Assembly: GCA_951813325.1 (NCBI GenBank)
Contig: OX638350.1
Location: forward strand, 186,001 to 250,000
Length of the DNA stretch: 64,000 nt
Direction of reading: 5' to 3'
From: an uncultured Acidimicrobiales bacterium
GTDB lineage: Bacteria; Actinomycetota; Acidimicrobiia; Acidimicrobiales; Bin134
Both the position numbers and the translations under genes were made by a program. Of this stretch, positions 52,732-60,895 are shown piece after piece. Within the stretch, counting starts at the first letter, position 1. Each line of letters opens with the position of its first letter. The notes beneath the pieces were generated by a model that saw nothing but the letters and a program-made list of their open reading frames with translations, did no database searches and was not told where the DNA came from.

Positions 52732-53673
52732 ATGGTGACGGCTTGGAGGGTCCGGGCTGGGGGCCGAGTGGCAATCGACGGCACTAAGGAGCGGGCAGGG
52801 CAGGTGTTCACGGCAGCGCAGGCGTTGTTGGCGAGCGATTTGTCTGGGGAACTGAACAAGCTGGTAGCGGCCGCGGTGAAGGGGGTTCCGACGGTCTACG
52901 ACAAGGCGATGGATGCCAACTACTTGGATCCGACGCTGCGCTCGGGCCTTGGCGGCAGCTACCACCGGTTTTTTGATGGGGGTCATACCATCTCCGGCGC
53001 GGCGAAGGCGGCTAGATCTAGAGGAGCGTCTGCCGACGACACGGTGGTGCAGGAGGCGTTGGGAACGGTCAAGGCGCTGCTTCGAGATGCGTCCACACCC
53101 CGAGGGCTGCCGTTGGCCACTTGGGATAAGCCCACCTTCGATTCGGTGGCGGGCGCATTGGAGTCGAAGTTTGGGATCCCCAAGGCCTGGTTCTACGAGC
53201 TGAACACCTACGACGCGGCCGACTTGTTGGGCGCCGCCATCGGAGTCGTGTCGGTGATTTATCGGTGGAACCGCGCCGACACCGAAGAATTCGCCAGGCT
53301 TGCTTCAGTTATCGGGATGTCGGCCGCAGTGAGCACGAACCCCTTGTTGATGGTGGTCTCGGTGGTAGCCATGGCCCGGGCCTACAGCAAGGCCAGTAGC
53401 GCTGAGGAGTTCGCCGAGTTGGTCGACGGAAGCTTCAAGGGTGCGGCGACGTCGGGAGCGAGCCTGGCTGCTGTAGCGGTGGCCGGCTCAGCTGGTGCCT
53501 CCGCCGGTTTAGCGCTAGTGGTCGGCGTGACCGCCGGCATTCTCGCCTACAAGGTCAGCGACAAAGTGAATCTGGTCTCCGTCGTCCGTTTCGCCAAAGA
53601 CCAAGCAACCGTGATCCTGGCTAACGCTAGGCAAACGGTCGGGGAGCGATTTCACGGACTCGATACTGGGTGA
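52732..53673 (+). CDS. membrane-associated protein of unknown function
   Basis: About 313 aa. The N-terminal 150 residues are soluble and helical, with SYHRFFDGGHTISGAAKAAR, a striking motif I cannot assign. The C-terminal part has three hydrophobic stretches, AADLLGAAIGVVSVIY, NPLLMVVSVVAMARAY, and a Gly/Ala-rich hairpin with ASLAAVAVAGSAGASAG then ALVVGVTAGILAY. Gly-zipper hairpins like this occur in channel-forming and phage or toxin proteins. It lies between a hydrolase gene and a broken copy of that hydrolase's 3' end, which suggests insertion or duplication. ATG 52732 is preferred over upstream GTG/TTG codons. Confidence 0.6.
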   Translation: MVTAWRVRAGGRVAIDGTKERAGQVFTAAQALLASDLSGELNKLVAAAVKGVPTVYDKAMDANYLDPTLRSGLGGSYHRFFDGGHTISGAAKAARSRGASADDTVVQEALGTVKALLRDASTPRGLPLATWDKPTFDSVAGALESKFGIPKAWFYELNTYDAADLLGAAIGVVSVIYRWNRADTEEFARLASVIGMSAAVSTNPLLMVVSVVAMARAYSKASSAEEFAELVDGSFKGAATSGASLAAVAVAGSAGASAGLALVVGVTAGILAYKVSDKVNLVSVVRFAKDQATVILANARQTVGERFHGLDTG

Positions 53674-53705
53674 AGTCGGTCGTTCGGACGAATTCCTTGG
53701 CAATT

Positions 53706-53826
53706 GAATGAACTGGATCCATCCCCGCTGGTGTGGGTCGATAGTGCTCGGACCCTCATCCCTCTCGACCAACCCGAAATGCTGACCAGCCATCTCCAAG
53801 CGTTTCTAGTGGTGCCTTCATCTTGA
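53706..53826 (+). pseudogene. broken copy of the 3' end of the upstream hydrolase gene
   Basis: The bases coding MNWIHP (53708) match MSWIHP of the gene at 51719, then jump about 200 bp and in another frame continue PLVWVDSARTLIPLDQPEMLTSHLQAFLV. This mirrors QLVWVDDTRTLIPLDQPEILTSHLRTFLA at the C-terminus of that hydrolase. It has an internal deletion and a frameshift and is therefore dead. Confidence 0.8.
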
Positions 53827-53862
53827 CTGATTTGCTCCGAATCAGAACAGGTAGTTCTTGCT

Positions 53863-53878
53863 ATAGTGGTATCACTAT
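53863..53878. promoter_or_regulatory. palindromic operator candidate upstream of hicA
   Basis: ATAGTG-GTAT-CACTAT is a perfect 6-bp inverted repeat ending 15 bp before the hicA GTG, and TATAGT at 53862-53867 could be the -10 box. Binding by the HicB C-terminal ribbon-helix-helix would shut off the operon. Assignment by position and symmetry. Confidence 0.55.
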
Positions 53879-53893
53879 TAGTATCGTCTGATC

Positions 53894-54142
53894 GTGGATG
53901 TGGAAGGTCTGGTTGAGGCGTTCCACAAGAATCCAAAGGGGGTGCGATTTGCTGATCTGGTCAAAGTGTGTGACCGGTATTTCGGCCAGCCCCGCCAGTC
54001 GGGCGGCAGTCACCGGGTGTATCGCATGCCGTGGGCAGGGGACCCGAGGGTGAACATTCAGAATCGCAAAGGAATGGTCAAGCCATATCAGGTAAGGCAA
54101 GTTCTCAAGGCCATAGAGAAGTTGGAGGGTGGCGATGAGTGA
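53894..54142 (+). CDS. hicA: HicA-family mRNA interferase toxin
   Basis: An 82-aa HicA/YcfA-like protein with a dsRBD-like fold. The catalytic histidine sits in QSGGSHRVYRMPW (H40), the equivalent of G-S-H-x-x-Y in HicA toxins. It is followed by VNIQNRKGMVKPYQVRQVLKAIEKL, matching the usual K-x-G-T-L-x-x-I-L-K ending. It cleaves mRNA when free of its antitoxin. GTG 53894 is used. The gene overlaps hicB by 8 bp. Confidence 0.8.
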   Translation: MDVEGLVEAFHKNPKGVRFADLVKVCDRYFGQPRQSGGSHRVYRMPWAGDPRVNIQNRKGMVKPYQVRQVLKAIEKLEGGDE

Positions 54143-54455
54143 CCGCTACACGTATCGCGTGACGTGGTCGGCCGAGGACGAAGAGCATGTGGGGCTGTGC
54201 TTGGAATTCCCCTCGTTGAGCTGGCTGGCACCGGTACCGGAGGAAGCGTTCTCTGGAATCCGTGAGCTTGTGCACGATGCTCTGACGGACATGTTGGCCG
54301 ACAACGAGACGCCGCCAGAACCACTGGCTGATCGGGCGTATAGCGGCAAGTTCGTGGTGCGCATCCCACCAGAAATCCATCGAGATCTGGTGATCCGCGC
54401 TGCGGAGAACGGTGTCAGCCTCAACCGCTTAGTGAGTTCACTGCTAGCTGACTGA
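54135..54455 (+). CDS. hicB: HicB-family antitoxin
   Basis: A 106-aa protein with two parts. The N-terminal HicB-like partial RNase H fold is YTYRVTWSAEDEEHVGLCLEFPSLSWLAPVPEEAFSGIRELV. A C-terminal ribbon-helix-helix, SGKFVVRIPPEIHRDLVIRAAENGVSLNRLVSSLL, follows. It neutralises HicA and binds the operator; the palindrome at 53863-53878 is the likely site. ATG 54135 overlaps hicA. Confidence 0.82.
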   Translation: MSDRYTYRVTWSAEDEEHVGLCLEFPSLSWLAPVPEEAFSGIRELVHDALTDMLADNETPPEPLADRAYSGKFVVRIPPEIHRDLVIRAAENGVSLNRLVSSLLAD

Positions 54456-54537
54456 CTTAATTTCCGTGGGCCGCCGCGGGCGGTTCGCTCTTCTAGAGGA
54501 CCTATCGGTCGAAACCACGGTCCTTCTCTTCAGGCTT

Positions 54538-54577
54538 CCTCAACCCACGAGCTTCGGCCTCAACCCACGAGCTTCGG
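54538..54577. repeat. 20-bp tandem duplication at the end of the HAD gene
   Basis: CCTCAACCCACGAGCTTCGG occurs twice head to tail (54538-54557 and 54558-54577). The second copy contains the stop codon and the last codons (PKLVG) of the minus-strand HAD hydrolase gene; the first copy lies just beyond the stop. It has no effect on the protein. Confidence 0.9.
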
Positions 54578-55375
54578 CACGGTGGCCCAGCCGTTGTCTT
54601 CGGGAGGAGGGATGATGTGATCAGCGTTGGCGACTAGGGCGGCGTGGCTGTTGGCGATGGCGATGCTGGTGGAGGCGGCTTCTAGGAGTTCGAGGTCGTT
54701 GACACCGTCGCCGATGGCGGCGAAGTCGAACGGTTGTCCAGTCCATTGGCAGAAGGCCTCAACGCCGGACACTTTGGAAATTCCAAGGGGCGACACCGTG
54801 AGTCGGCTTCCTCCGTAGAGGGGATCGGGTTCGTCCACGCGGGCGACGCCCAGCTCCTCAGAGTGCACCGCCTTGGCCGCCAGATGAGCGAGGTCTGAGG
54901 GGAGGCCGGTCAGCACCAACTCCAGCACATCGGCCTCGACGTCGGTGGGGCTGAGGGCGTGGTTGACGTCTTCGTCGAGGAACCTCAAGTGGCTGGGTTC
55001 GCTTGAGGGGTTCTCGGGCATCACGACGTCGCCGCCGGGTTCGCCGTGGTCGTCGATGTACAGGCAGGGCCGGATATTCAGGGAGGCAAGGGCCTCCATC
55101 GCGTTCGACAAGGTGGCGGGGTCGAAGGCGATGCGGTGAAACCGCTGCATCGCGGTGAAGTCCATCCCGATCGAGCCGTCGAGGGCGACAACGGGCAGAT
55201 GAAGCCCGTTCAGCTCGAATAGACGGGCAACATTTCGCAGCCGGCGTCCGGTGGCGGCCAGAACGGTATGCCCCGCGGCATCCAGCTCGGCCAGGGCCTC
55301 CAAATGGGCCGCGGGAGCGATGCAGTCCAACCCCCAGAATGTTCTATCCAGATCGGTCACAACCAGCTTGGGCAT
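54560..55375 (-). CDS. HAD-superfamily (Cof-type) hydrolase
   Basis: A 271-aa HAD phosphatase of the Cof/subclass IIB type. Motif I is DLDRTFW (nucleophile D8, D10; the usual Gly is Arg), motif II is AATGRRLRNV, motif III is the Lys of GISKVSGVEAFC, and motif IV is IGDGVNDLELLEAA. A large C2 cap (about residues 85-185) fits sugar-phosphate or nucleotide phosphatase action. The cellular substrate is unknown. It lies after the MscS gene on the same strand, separated by about 70 bp. Confidence 0.82.
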   Translation of the reverse strand: MPKLVVTDLDRTFWGLDCIAPAAHLEALAELDAAGHTVLAATGRRLRNVARLFELNGLHLPVVALDGSIGMDFTAMQRFHRIAFDPATLSNAMEALASLNIRPCLYIDDHGEPGGDVVMPENPSSEPSHLRFLDEDVNHALSPTDVEADVLELVLTGLPSDLAHLAAKAVHSEELGVARVDEPDPLYGGSRLTVSPLGISKVSGVEAFCQWTGQPFDFAAIGDGVNDLELLEAASTSIAIANSHAALVANADHIIPPPEDNGWATVPKLVG

Positions 55376-55446
55376 TGCATCCTCTCAAGCTGCTGGCGGC
55401 GGAGATGATGCACTCGATGGGGTGGAATGGCCACTACGAGGCAGGG

Positions 55447-56436
55447 CTATTCGTCGGGGGCGAATCGGCGTATGAAGCCGGTGCGGATGCGCCATCGGGA
55501 GAGTTGGCGGGCCAGTGCGGGTTGTTTGGGGGCGTGTACACCGGGGGTTGAGGAGGCCGGGATGGCGTCGGCGCGGCCGTGGTAGGGCTGGGCGTCCTCT
55601 CCCTGGCCAGACCACACCACCATCTGCGGGAATGCGATGGTTATGCCCGCGGCGGCCAGGCTCTGGTGGGCCGACAGGATCACGTCGTGGCGGGTGGCCA
55701 ACTCCTCTGGCACGCCGCTGCCGTGCCAGTAGTAGAGCGTGAAATCGATGCTGGAGGCGCCGAAACGGGTCAACAGCGCCTGCGCGGGCGGGTCGGCGCT
55801 CACCCGCTGTACTTGCCCGAGCGCCTCTGTCAGGCACTGCGCGGCTGCTTGCAGATTGGTGTCATAGGCTACGCCCACCTCCAGTTCGCTGCGGCGCAGG
55901 GGTTCGGTGGTGAGGTTGATGATGGGCCCCGCGGCCACATCGCTGTTGGGCAGGCGCACCACCGTGTTGTCCAAACCGCGCAGCACGGTGGTTCGGGAGT
56001 CGATGTCGATGACGATGCCCAGGTGGTCGCCCAGCAGTGCGGTGTCGCCTACCTTGAAAGGCCGACGAGCCTGAAGGATCAAGCCGGAAAAGAAGTTCTC
56101 CACCAGCTTCTGCAATGCCAGAGCCAGAACCAAGCCACCCAACCCGATGGCGCCGATCAGCGGACCTACTTGTACGCCCAGGCTGGTGAGCGCATAGAAC
56201 AGTCCCACCAGGAAGATGAGGTAGGCGGCCAGCCGCGCGGTGACGGTCGCCGCGAAGCCTGGCCCCACAACATGGGTCAACACTCTCCTCACCAGGCGGG
56301 CGACCACCACGGCCAACACCAACGAGGCCGCCACGATGATTCCGGCCTGTAGCCAGTCGGACAGGGTCAGGGCTTCGTCGAGGATGGCGTTATCCGAAGC
56401 CTGCGCCAGCAGGTCAGTTGCGGCCAGGGTTGTCAT
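55447..56436 (-). CDS. mechanosensitive channel, MscS family
   Basis: A 329-aa small-conductance mechanosensitive channel. About three N-terminal membrane helices are followed by the pore helix GAIGLGGLVLALALQKLVENFFSGLILQARRPFKVGD (Gly/Ala-rich TM3 leading into the MscS beta domain). The cytosolic vestibule begins with VVRLPNSDVAAGPIINLT. It relieves hypo-osmotic stress. The C-terminal about 60 residues are a polar extension beyond the usual fold. Confidence 0.88.
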   Translation of the reverse strand: MTTLAATDLLAQASDNAILDEALTLSDWLQAGIIVAASLVLAVVVARLVRRVLTHVVGPGFAATVTARLAAYLIFLVGLFYALTSLGVQVGPLIGAIGLGGLVLALALQKLVENFFSGLILQARRPFKVGDTALLGDHLGIVIDIDSRTTVLRGLDNTVVRLPNSDVAAGPIINLTTEPLRRSELEVGVAYDTNLQAAAQCLTEALGQVQRVSADPPAQALLTRFGASSIDFTLYYWHGSGVPEELATRHDVILSAHQSLAAAGITIAFPQMVVWSGQGEDAQPYHGRADAIPASSTPGVHAPKQPALARQLSRWRIRTGFIRRFAPDE

Positions 56437-56478
56437 CGCAGTGCTGCCAGCACGAGCAGATCAGTGGTCACCGACCCG

Positions 56479-57336
56479 TCATGCTAGTGGTGGAACTCGA
56501 TTCAGCAGCAGGCTGGCGGCGTGAGGGCAGGGCATACCGATCTCGACACCGGCGGCGGTGGCGTGGGCGTTGGCGGCGGAGATGATGCCGTCGTGGTAGT
56601 GGGATAGGCCGCTTCCCATGCGGGCCCGGCGGGCGTCCACGGTGGCACCGGCCAGCCCGTCGCCCTCCACGATGTAGAGCCCGGCCATGCCGGAGTCGTC
56701 CATGCCCCGGCCGCCGTCGGAGCAGATAAACCCGAACGGGCGGCAGCGGAGCAGGTACGGCACGGCCGAGCGGCCGGTGTGGCCGGCGGTGACCAGCACG
56801 TTGCGGTCGGTGTCGTCTGTGGTGCCGAAGGCGATGGAATCGGCCGCCACCACGCAGCGCCCGTCGGAAGCGGTCTCCATCACCGTGCGGTTGGTGATCT
56901 CCGACGCCGCCGCGGCCACCGGGTCATTGTTGAGCAGCGCGGCGGCGGCATCCCGCACCGCCATGCCCGGGGTGACCTCGCAGTCGAGGGCCAGCTGGTT
57001 GACGAAGCTGATCACCCCGTGGCCATAGAGGTGTACTCCGTCGCCCAGATGGGCGGTCATCACGTCGGCCACCGCCGCGGGAATGCCCCTCGCTTCCAGA
57101 TACCACAGCCCGGCGATGGCCGATCCCTCCGGCCCCACCCCGCAGTCCATGCCGATGGCTGCCCGGGGACGGTGCTCGGCGATGAACCGGGCGGGCAGCA
57201 CCCCGCAGTACGACGAGTTGACGCACACATCCCGGTCCCGGTTGGTTTCGTCCACGTCGTAGGCCGAGTCCATGCACATCACCCGGCCCCGGGCCGAGGC
57301 CAGCACCTCGGTCTGCTTGTCGGTGTCGGAGCTCAT
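56479..57336 (-). CDS. conserved-looking protein of unknown function, coupled to a crotonase gene
   Basis: A 285-aa protein I do not recognise. It is Gly/Ala-rich and cytosolic-looking. Striking segments are VMCMDSAYDVDETNRDRDV, VNSSYCGVLPARFIAEHRPRAAIGMDCGVGPEGSAIAGLWYLEARGIPAAV and the C-terminal GMPCPHAASLLLNRVPP. Conserved cysteines and Asp/His positions suggest an enzyme rather than a structural protein. ATG 57336 overlaps the enoyl-CoA hydratase-family gene stop (ATGA), so the two probably act in one pathway. Confidence 0.6.
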   Translation of the reverse strand: MSSDTDKQTEVLASARGRVMCMDSAYDVDETNRDRDVCVNSSYCGVLPARFIAEHRPRAAIGMDCGVGPEGSAIAGLWYLEARGIPAAVADVMTAHLGDGVHLYGHGVISFVNQLALDCEVTPGMAVRDAAAALLNNDPVAAAASEITNRTVMETASDGRCVVAADSIAFGTTDDTDRNVLVTAGHTGRSAVPYLLRCRPFGFICSDGGRGMDDSGMAGLYIVEGDGLAGATVDARRARMGSGLSHYHDGIISAANAHATAAGVEIGMPCPHAASLLLNRVPPLA

Positions 57337-58103
57337 CGGGCGGTTCTCGGGGGGAACTGCGGGTGGCGCTTTTCCATGAACGCGGTGGCTCCCTCGATCA
57401 TGTCGGGCGACCCGATGGCCTGGGCCAACATGCCCAACCCCGAGGCCATGTTGTCGCGCAATTGATTCCAGTACACGTTGGAGCTGATCTTGGCCGCCTC
57501 CAGGTAGCGGGGGCTCATCTTCAATAGCTCCTCGCACCACTGGCCAACCTCGTCTTCCAGATCCTCGTCGGGCACCACCGCGTTGATCCACCCCATCTCG
57601 CAGGCTTGCTCGGCGGTGTACTTGCGGCACAGAAAGGCCACCTCCTTGGCTCGCTTCTCCCCGATGGTCATGGCCAAAAGATTGGTGCCCCCCAGCACCG
57701 GGGCGCTGCCCACCTTGACCCCGGTCTGGCCCAGCTCGGCCGAGGCCGCGGCGATGGCGAAGTCGCAGGCCACCACCAGCTCGTTGCCGCCGCCGAAAGC
57801 CGGGCCGTTCACCGCGGCGATCACCGGCATGGGGGCGTTGCGGATGGCGTCGAAGAGCTCCAGCGATCCGTAGAACATGGACCGCAGCTCGTAGAAATCC
57901 GCCCCCGCCAGGTTGGCCAGGTGCCCCCCAGCGCAGAATGCCCGGCCCTCGCCGGTGAGCACCACCACCCCGGCGTCGACATGCTCCCGGAAGGCGGCGA
58001 TGATCTCGTCAATGGTGGTCCGGTCATAGGAGTTCAACCGCTCCGGCCGGTTCAGCCGCAGCCAGACGATGCGGTCGTGTCGCTCCACGATGATGTCGCT
58101 CAC
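57333..58103 (-). CDS. crotonase-family enzyme, MenB/BadI-like
   Basis: A 256-aa enoyl-CoA hydratase/isomerase-superfamily enzyme. The oxyanion-hole motifs are GEGRAFCAGGHLANL and PVIAAVNGPAFGGGNELVVACDFAIA. The region LGQTGVKVGSAPVLGGTNLLA with GEKRAKEVAFLCRKYTAEQACEMGWINAVVP is closest in pattern to ring-forming or ring-cleaving MenB and BadI (2-ketocyclohexanecarboxyl-CoA hydrolase) rather than to simple hydratases. Substrate assignment is inference. It is divergent from the acyl-CoA dehydrogenase gene with 41 bp between. Confidence 0.8.
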   Translation of the reverse strand: MSDIIVERHDRIVWLRLNRPERLNSYDRTTIDEIIAAFREHVDAGVVVLTGEGRAFCAGGHLANLAGADFYELRSMFYGSLELFDAIRNAPMPVIAAVNGPAFGGGNELVVACDFAIAAASAELGQTGVKVGSAPVLGGTNLLAMTIGEKRAKEVAFLCRKYTAEQACEMGWINAVVPDEDLEDEVGQWCEELLKMSPRYLEAAKISSNVYWNQLRDNMASGLGMLAQAIGSPDMIEGATAFMEKRHPQFPPRTAR

Positions 58104-58144
58104 GGTGGTCCCCCTGCCTTGTAGCGCGTACTGTCCAGCATCGT

Positions 58145-59293
58145 ATGGCGTTCGAGCTTGGCCCTGACATCCTGGCCATCCAGCAGGAAGCCCGGGCGGC
58201 AGCCCGCGAGATGGCGCCGTTGGCGGCGGAGGCCGATGAGTGCAGCCACGTCCACCAGCCCACCCTGGATGTGCTGCGCAACAGCAACCTGTGCTCGCTG
58301 ATGGTGCCGGCGGCCTATGGCGGTCGCCTTGAGCGGGTCGACCCGTTAGCGGTGTGCGTGGTTCGGGAGGCCCTCATGCGGGCGTCGGCCCATTTGGACT
58401 CGCTGTTCGCCCTCCAGGGCATCGGCAGCTACGCCATAGCGGTGGCCGGCACCGACGAGCAGCGGGAGCAGTGGCTGCCCAAAGTGGCCAACGCCGAGGT
58501 GCTGGCCGCGCTGGCTCTCACTGAGCCGGTGGCCGGATCCGACCTGCGGGGGATTGAGACCACGGTGGCGTCCGACGGCGACGATCTGGAGCTGAACGGG
58601 GCCAAATCATTCATCTCCAACGCGGGCGCAGCCGGGTTCTACACCACCATGGCCCGCGAGGATGACCGGTTCTCGCTGGTGCTGGTGCCCGCCGACGCCC
58701 CTGGCGTGTCGATCGAGCCATCCCCTGAGGTCATCGCCCCCCACGTGCTGGGCGAGGTCACCTTCGATCGGGTCCGTCTTCCTGCGTCGGCTCGCCTGGG
58801 CGAACCCGGTTCCGGATTCCGCCATGTGCTGGCCACGCTGTCGGTGTTCCGCATCTCGGTGGCCGGGGCCGCCGTCGGCCTGATGGATGGAGCATTGACC
58901 TGTGCCGCCAACCATGCCGCCACCCGAGAGCAATTCGGCCGTCCCCTGGTGCGGCTGGGCCCGGTGGCCGGCCTGTTGGCCGACTCCTGGGCCGATCTGG
59001 AGGCCGCCCGGCTGCTGGCCTACGCCACGGCCGAGGCCGCCCGGGAGGACCCGTCGGCGCACCTCGACCGATCATCGCTGGCCAAGCTGTCCGCCACCGA
59101 GGCCGCCAGCCGAGTTGTGGACCGCTGCGTGCAGGTCATGGGCCGTTGGGGGCTCATCCGGGGCTCCGATATCGAGCGCTACTACCGCCAGGCCCGGCCC
59201 ATGCGGATCTATGAGGGCGCCTCCGAGGTGCTCCGCCTGGGCATCGCCACCCGATTGTGCGCCGAAGTGGCCGATAGGCAGGGAGACGAATAG
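58145..59293 (+). CDS. acyl-CoA dehydrogenase
   Basis: A 382-aa flavin acyl-CoA dehydrogenase. Motifs are LCSLMVPAAYGG, LALTEPVAGSDLRGIETTV (FAD/substrate signature), FVSN-type loop KSFISNAGAAGFY, REQFGRPLVRLGPVAGLLAD and the catalytic-base region IYEGASEVLRLGIATRL, where a Glu lies in YEGASE. It oxidises an acyl-CoA to the 2-enoyl-CoA. It heads a plus-strand run with SDR, CMD-like and amidohydrolase genes, and its stop overlaps the SDR start. Confidence 0.88.
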   Translation: MAFELGPDILAIQQEARAAAREMAPLAAEADECSHVHQPTLDVLRNSNLCSLMVPAAYGGRLERVDPLAVCVVREALMRASAHLDSLFALQGIGSYAIAVAGTDEQREQWLPKVANAEVLAALALTEPVAGSDLRGIETTVASDGDDLELNGAKSFISNAGAAGFYTTMAREDDRFSLVLVPADAPGVSIEPSPEVIAPHVLGEVTFDRVRLPASARLGEPGSGFRHVLATLSVFRISVAGAAVGLMDGALTCAANHAATREQFGRPLVRLGPVAGLLADSWADLEAARLLAYATAEAAREDPSAHLDRSSLAKLSATEAASRVVDRCVQVMGRWGLIRGSDIERYYRQARPMRIYEGASEVLRLGIATRLCAEVADRQGDE

Positions 59294-60045
59294 TGGACCT
59301 CGGGCTCAACGGCCATGTGACGGTGGTGACCGGGGCCAGCCGGGGCCTGGGGGAGGCCGCGGTGCGGGCGATGGTGGCCGAGGGGGCCCACGTGGTGGCC
59401 GCAGCCCGCTCGGCCGATGCTTTGGCCGCGCTGGCCCAGGAGCTGGGCGCCGCGGTAGCCGCTGTGCCCTGCGATATGCGGGACCGAGCGGCGGCGGCCG
59501 ACCTGGTGGACGAGGCTATCGGCCGATTCGGCCGCCTCGACTCGGTGGTCAACAACGCTGGTATCGCCCCAGCGTCCAAATTCGTCGACCAGCCCGACGA
59601 GGTGTTCGACGAGGTGCTGACCGTGAACCTGGCCGCTCCCGCTGCCCTGGCCCGTCGAGCCGCTGGCCACTGGATCGCCGTCGGCAGCCCGGGATCGGTG
59701 ATCAATGTGGCATCCACCTCCGCGCTCAAGGGCAAGGCGCTGCTGGCCGCCTACTCGGCGTCCAAGGGCGGGCTTTTGCGGCTGACCGAGGCCTTGGCCG
59801 GAGAATGGGCCCGCTACGGCATTCGGGTGAACGTGGTCGCGCCGGGGGCGTTCGAGACTGATGCCCAGGCTGCGTTGCTGGCCGATCCCGACACTCTGGC
59901 CACCCGCTTGCGCAAGATCCCCGCCCGCCGCATGGGCCAGCCCGATGAGCTCGGACCGCTGGTGTGTTACCTAGCATCAGAGGCGTCGGGATTCGTCACC
60001 GGCGCCTGTTTTGTGATCGACGGCGGCGAGGTGTCCAAACTGTGA
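59293..60045 (+). CDS. short-chain dehydrogenase/reductase (SDR)
   Basis: A 250-aa classical SDR. The cofactor site is VTVVTGASRGLGEAAVRAMV, NNAG is present as SVVNNAGIAPASKF, and the catalytic triad is INVASTSALKGKALLAAYSASKGGL (S, Y-S-A-S-K). The C-terminus ends SGFVTGACFVIDGGEVSKL as in 3-hydroxyacyl or alcohol dehydrogenases. GTG 59293 overlaps the acyl-CoA dehydrogenase stop. The neighbours suggest a step acting on a CoA-linked or cyclic alcohol, an inference. Confidence 0.85.
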   Translation: MDLGLNGHVTVVTGASRGLGEAAVRAMVAEGAHVVAAARSADALAALAQELGAAVAAVPCDMRDRAAAADLVDEAIGRFGRLDSVVNNAGIAPASKFVDQPDEVFDEVLTVNLAAPAALARRAAGHWIAVGSPGSVINVASTSALKGKALLAAYSASKGGLLRLTEALAGEWARYGIRVNVVAPGAFETDAQAALLADPDTLATRLRKIPARRMGQPDELGPLVCYLASEASGFVTGACFVIDGGEVSKL

Positions 60046-60073
60046 ACAAGAGTCCGACCGAAAGGGGTAGTCG

Positions 60074-60808
60074 ATGACCATGCAAGCCACGTCCAACAAC
60101 GCGGTCCACAGCGAGCTGGGCAGCGTCGCCGTTGCCAGCGGGGAGTTGGCCGCCATCTCGCCCAAGTTTGCCGAGGGCTACGCCCGGATTCGCGACGTGA
60201 CCGACCGCGACGGCGCCTGTCCGGCATGGGCCAAGGCGCTTTACATGGCCTGCGCCGCCACCGTGCGGGGCCAGCAGGGGCACGCCTTCCGGGAGCTGGC
60301 CCGATCCCGCCAACTCGGCCTGAGCTTGAGTGATGCTCGGGGAGCATCGCTGGCCGTGCTCATCTCCCGAGGCGAAGCCACCTACAACGCCTTTGCCCGG
60401 GCCATTGACGAGGCTTTTGGCACCCTCTCCGAGCAGTCCACTGACCCGGTTCCCGAATTCAAGCTCGACCGCCAGGCCGCCCTCGACTACTTCGAGAGCT
60501 ACTTCGGGTTCGTGCCCGACTACGTGGAGGTGATGGCCGACAACGCTCCCCGGGCTTTGGAGGGCTACGTGCTCATGCGGCAGTGGTCGCTGGCCGAGAA
60601 CATGCTTGATGCCAAGCACGTGGAGCTGCTGCTGTGCACCATCAACGCGGCGGAGTTCTCCAGCCGGTTTGTGAACGTGCATGCCAACGGCGCCCGCAAC
60701 GCCGGCGCCAGCGAGGCCGAGATCACCGAAGCGGTGGTGTGCGCCATCCCCATTTCCGGGGTGGCCTCCTGGCTGCCCGGCGCCGACGGGATCATGGAAG
60801 GCCGTTGA
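60074..60808 (+). CDS. carboxymuconolactone decarboxylase-like (AhpD-fold) protein without CxxC
   Basis: A 244-aa protein made of two AhpD/CMD-like helical repeats: CPAWAKALYMACAATVRGQQGHAFRELARSRQLGLSLSDAR, and AENMLDAKHVELLLCTINAAEFSSRFVNVHANGARNAGASEAEITEAVVC. The second keeps the H-x-n-x-A-G-A-S-E-x-E-I pattern, but the C-x-x-C of peroxiredoxin-type members is replaced by S-S-R-F. It is therefore unlikely to be an AhpD-like disulfide enzyme and may be a decarboxylase-like or structural relative. It is in a run with the SDR and the amidohydrolase. Confidence 0.7.
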   Translation: MTMQATSNNAVHSELGSVAVASGELAAISPKFAEGYARIRDVTDRDGACPAWAKALYMACAATVRGQQGHAFRELARSRQLGLSLSDARGASLAVLISRGEATYNAFARAIDEAFGTLSEQSTDPVPEFKLDRQAALDYFESYFGFVPDYVEVMADNAPRALEGYVLMRQWSLAENMLDAKHVELLLCTINAAEFSSRFVNVHANGARNAGASEAEITEAVVCAIPISGVASWLPGADGIMEGR

Positions 60809-60895
60809 GGCGGTGATGCGCCGCCTTACGGCGGATCGGCGCGAGGGACGCGGGCTGACCAACCGGGCCAGCCCAAGCGATGCGGAACGGCCAGT

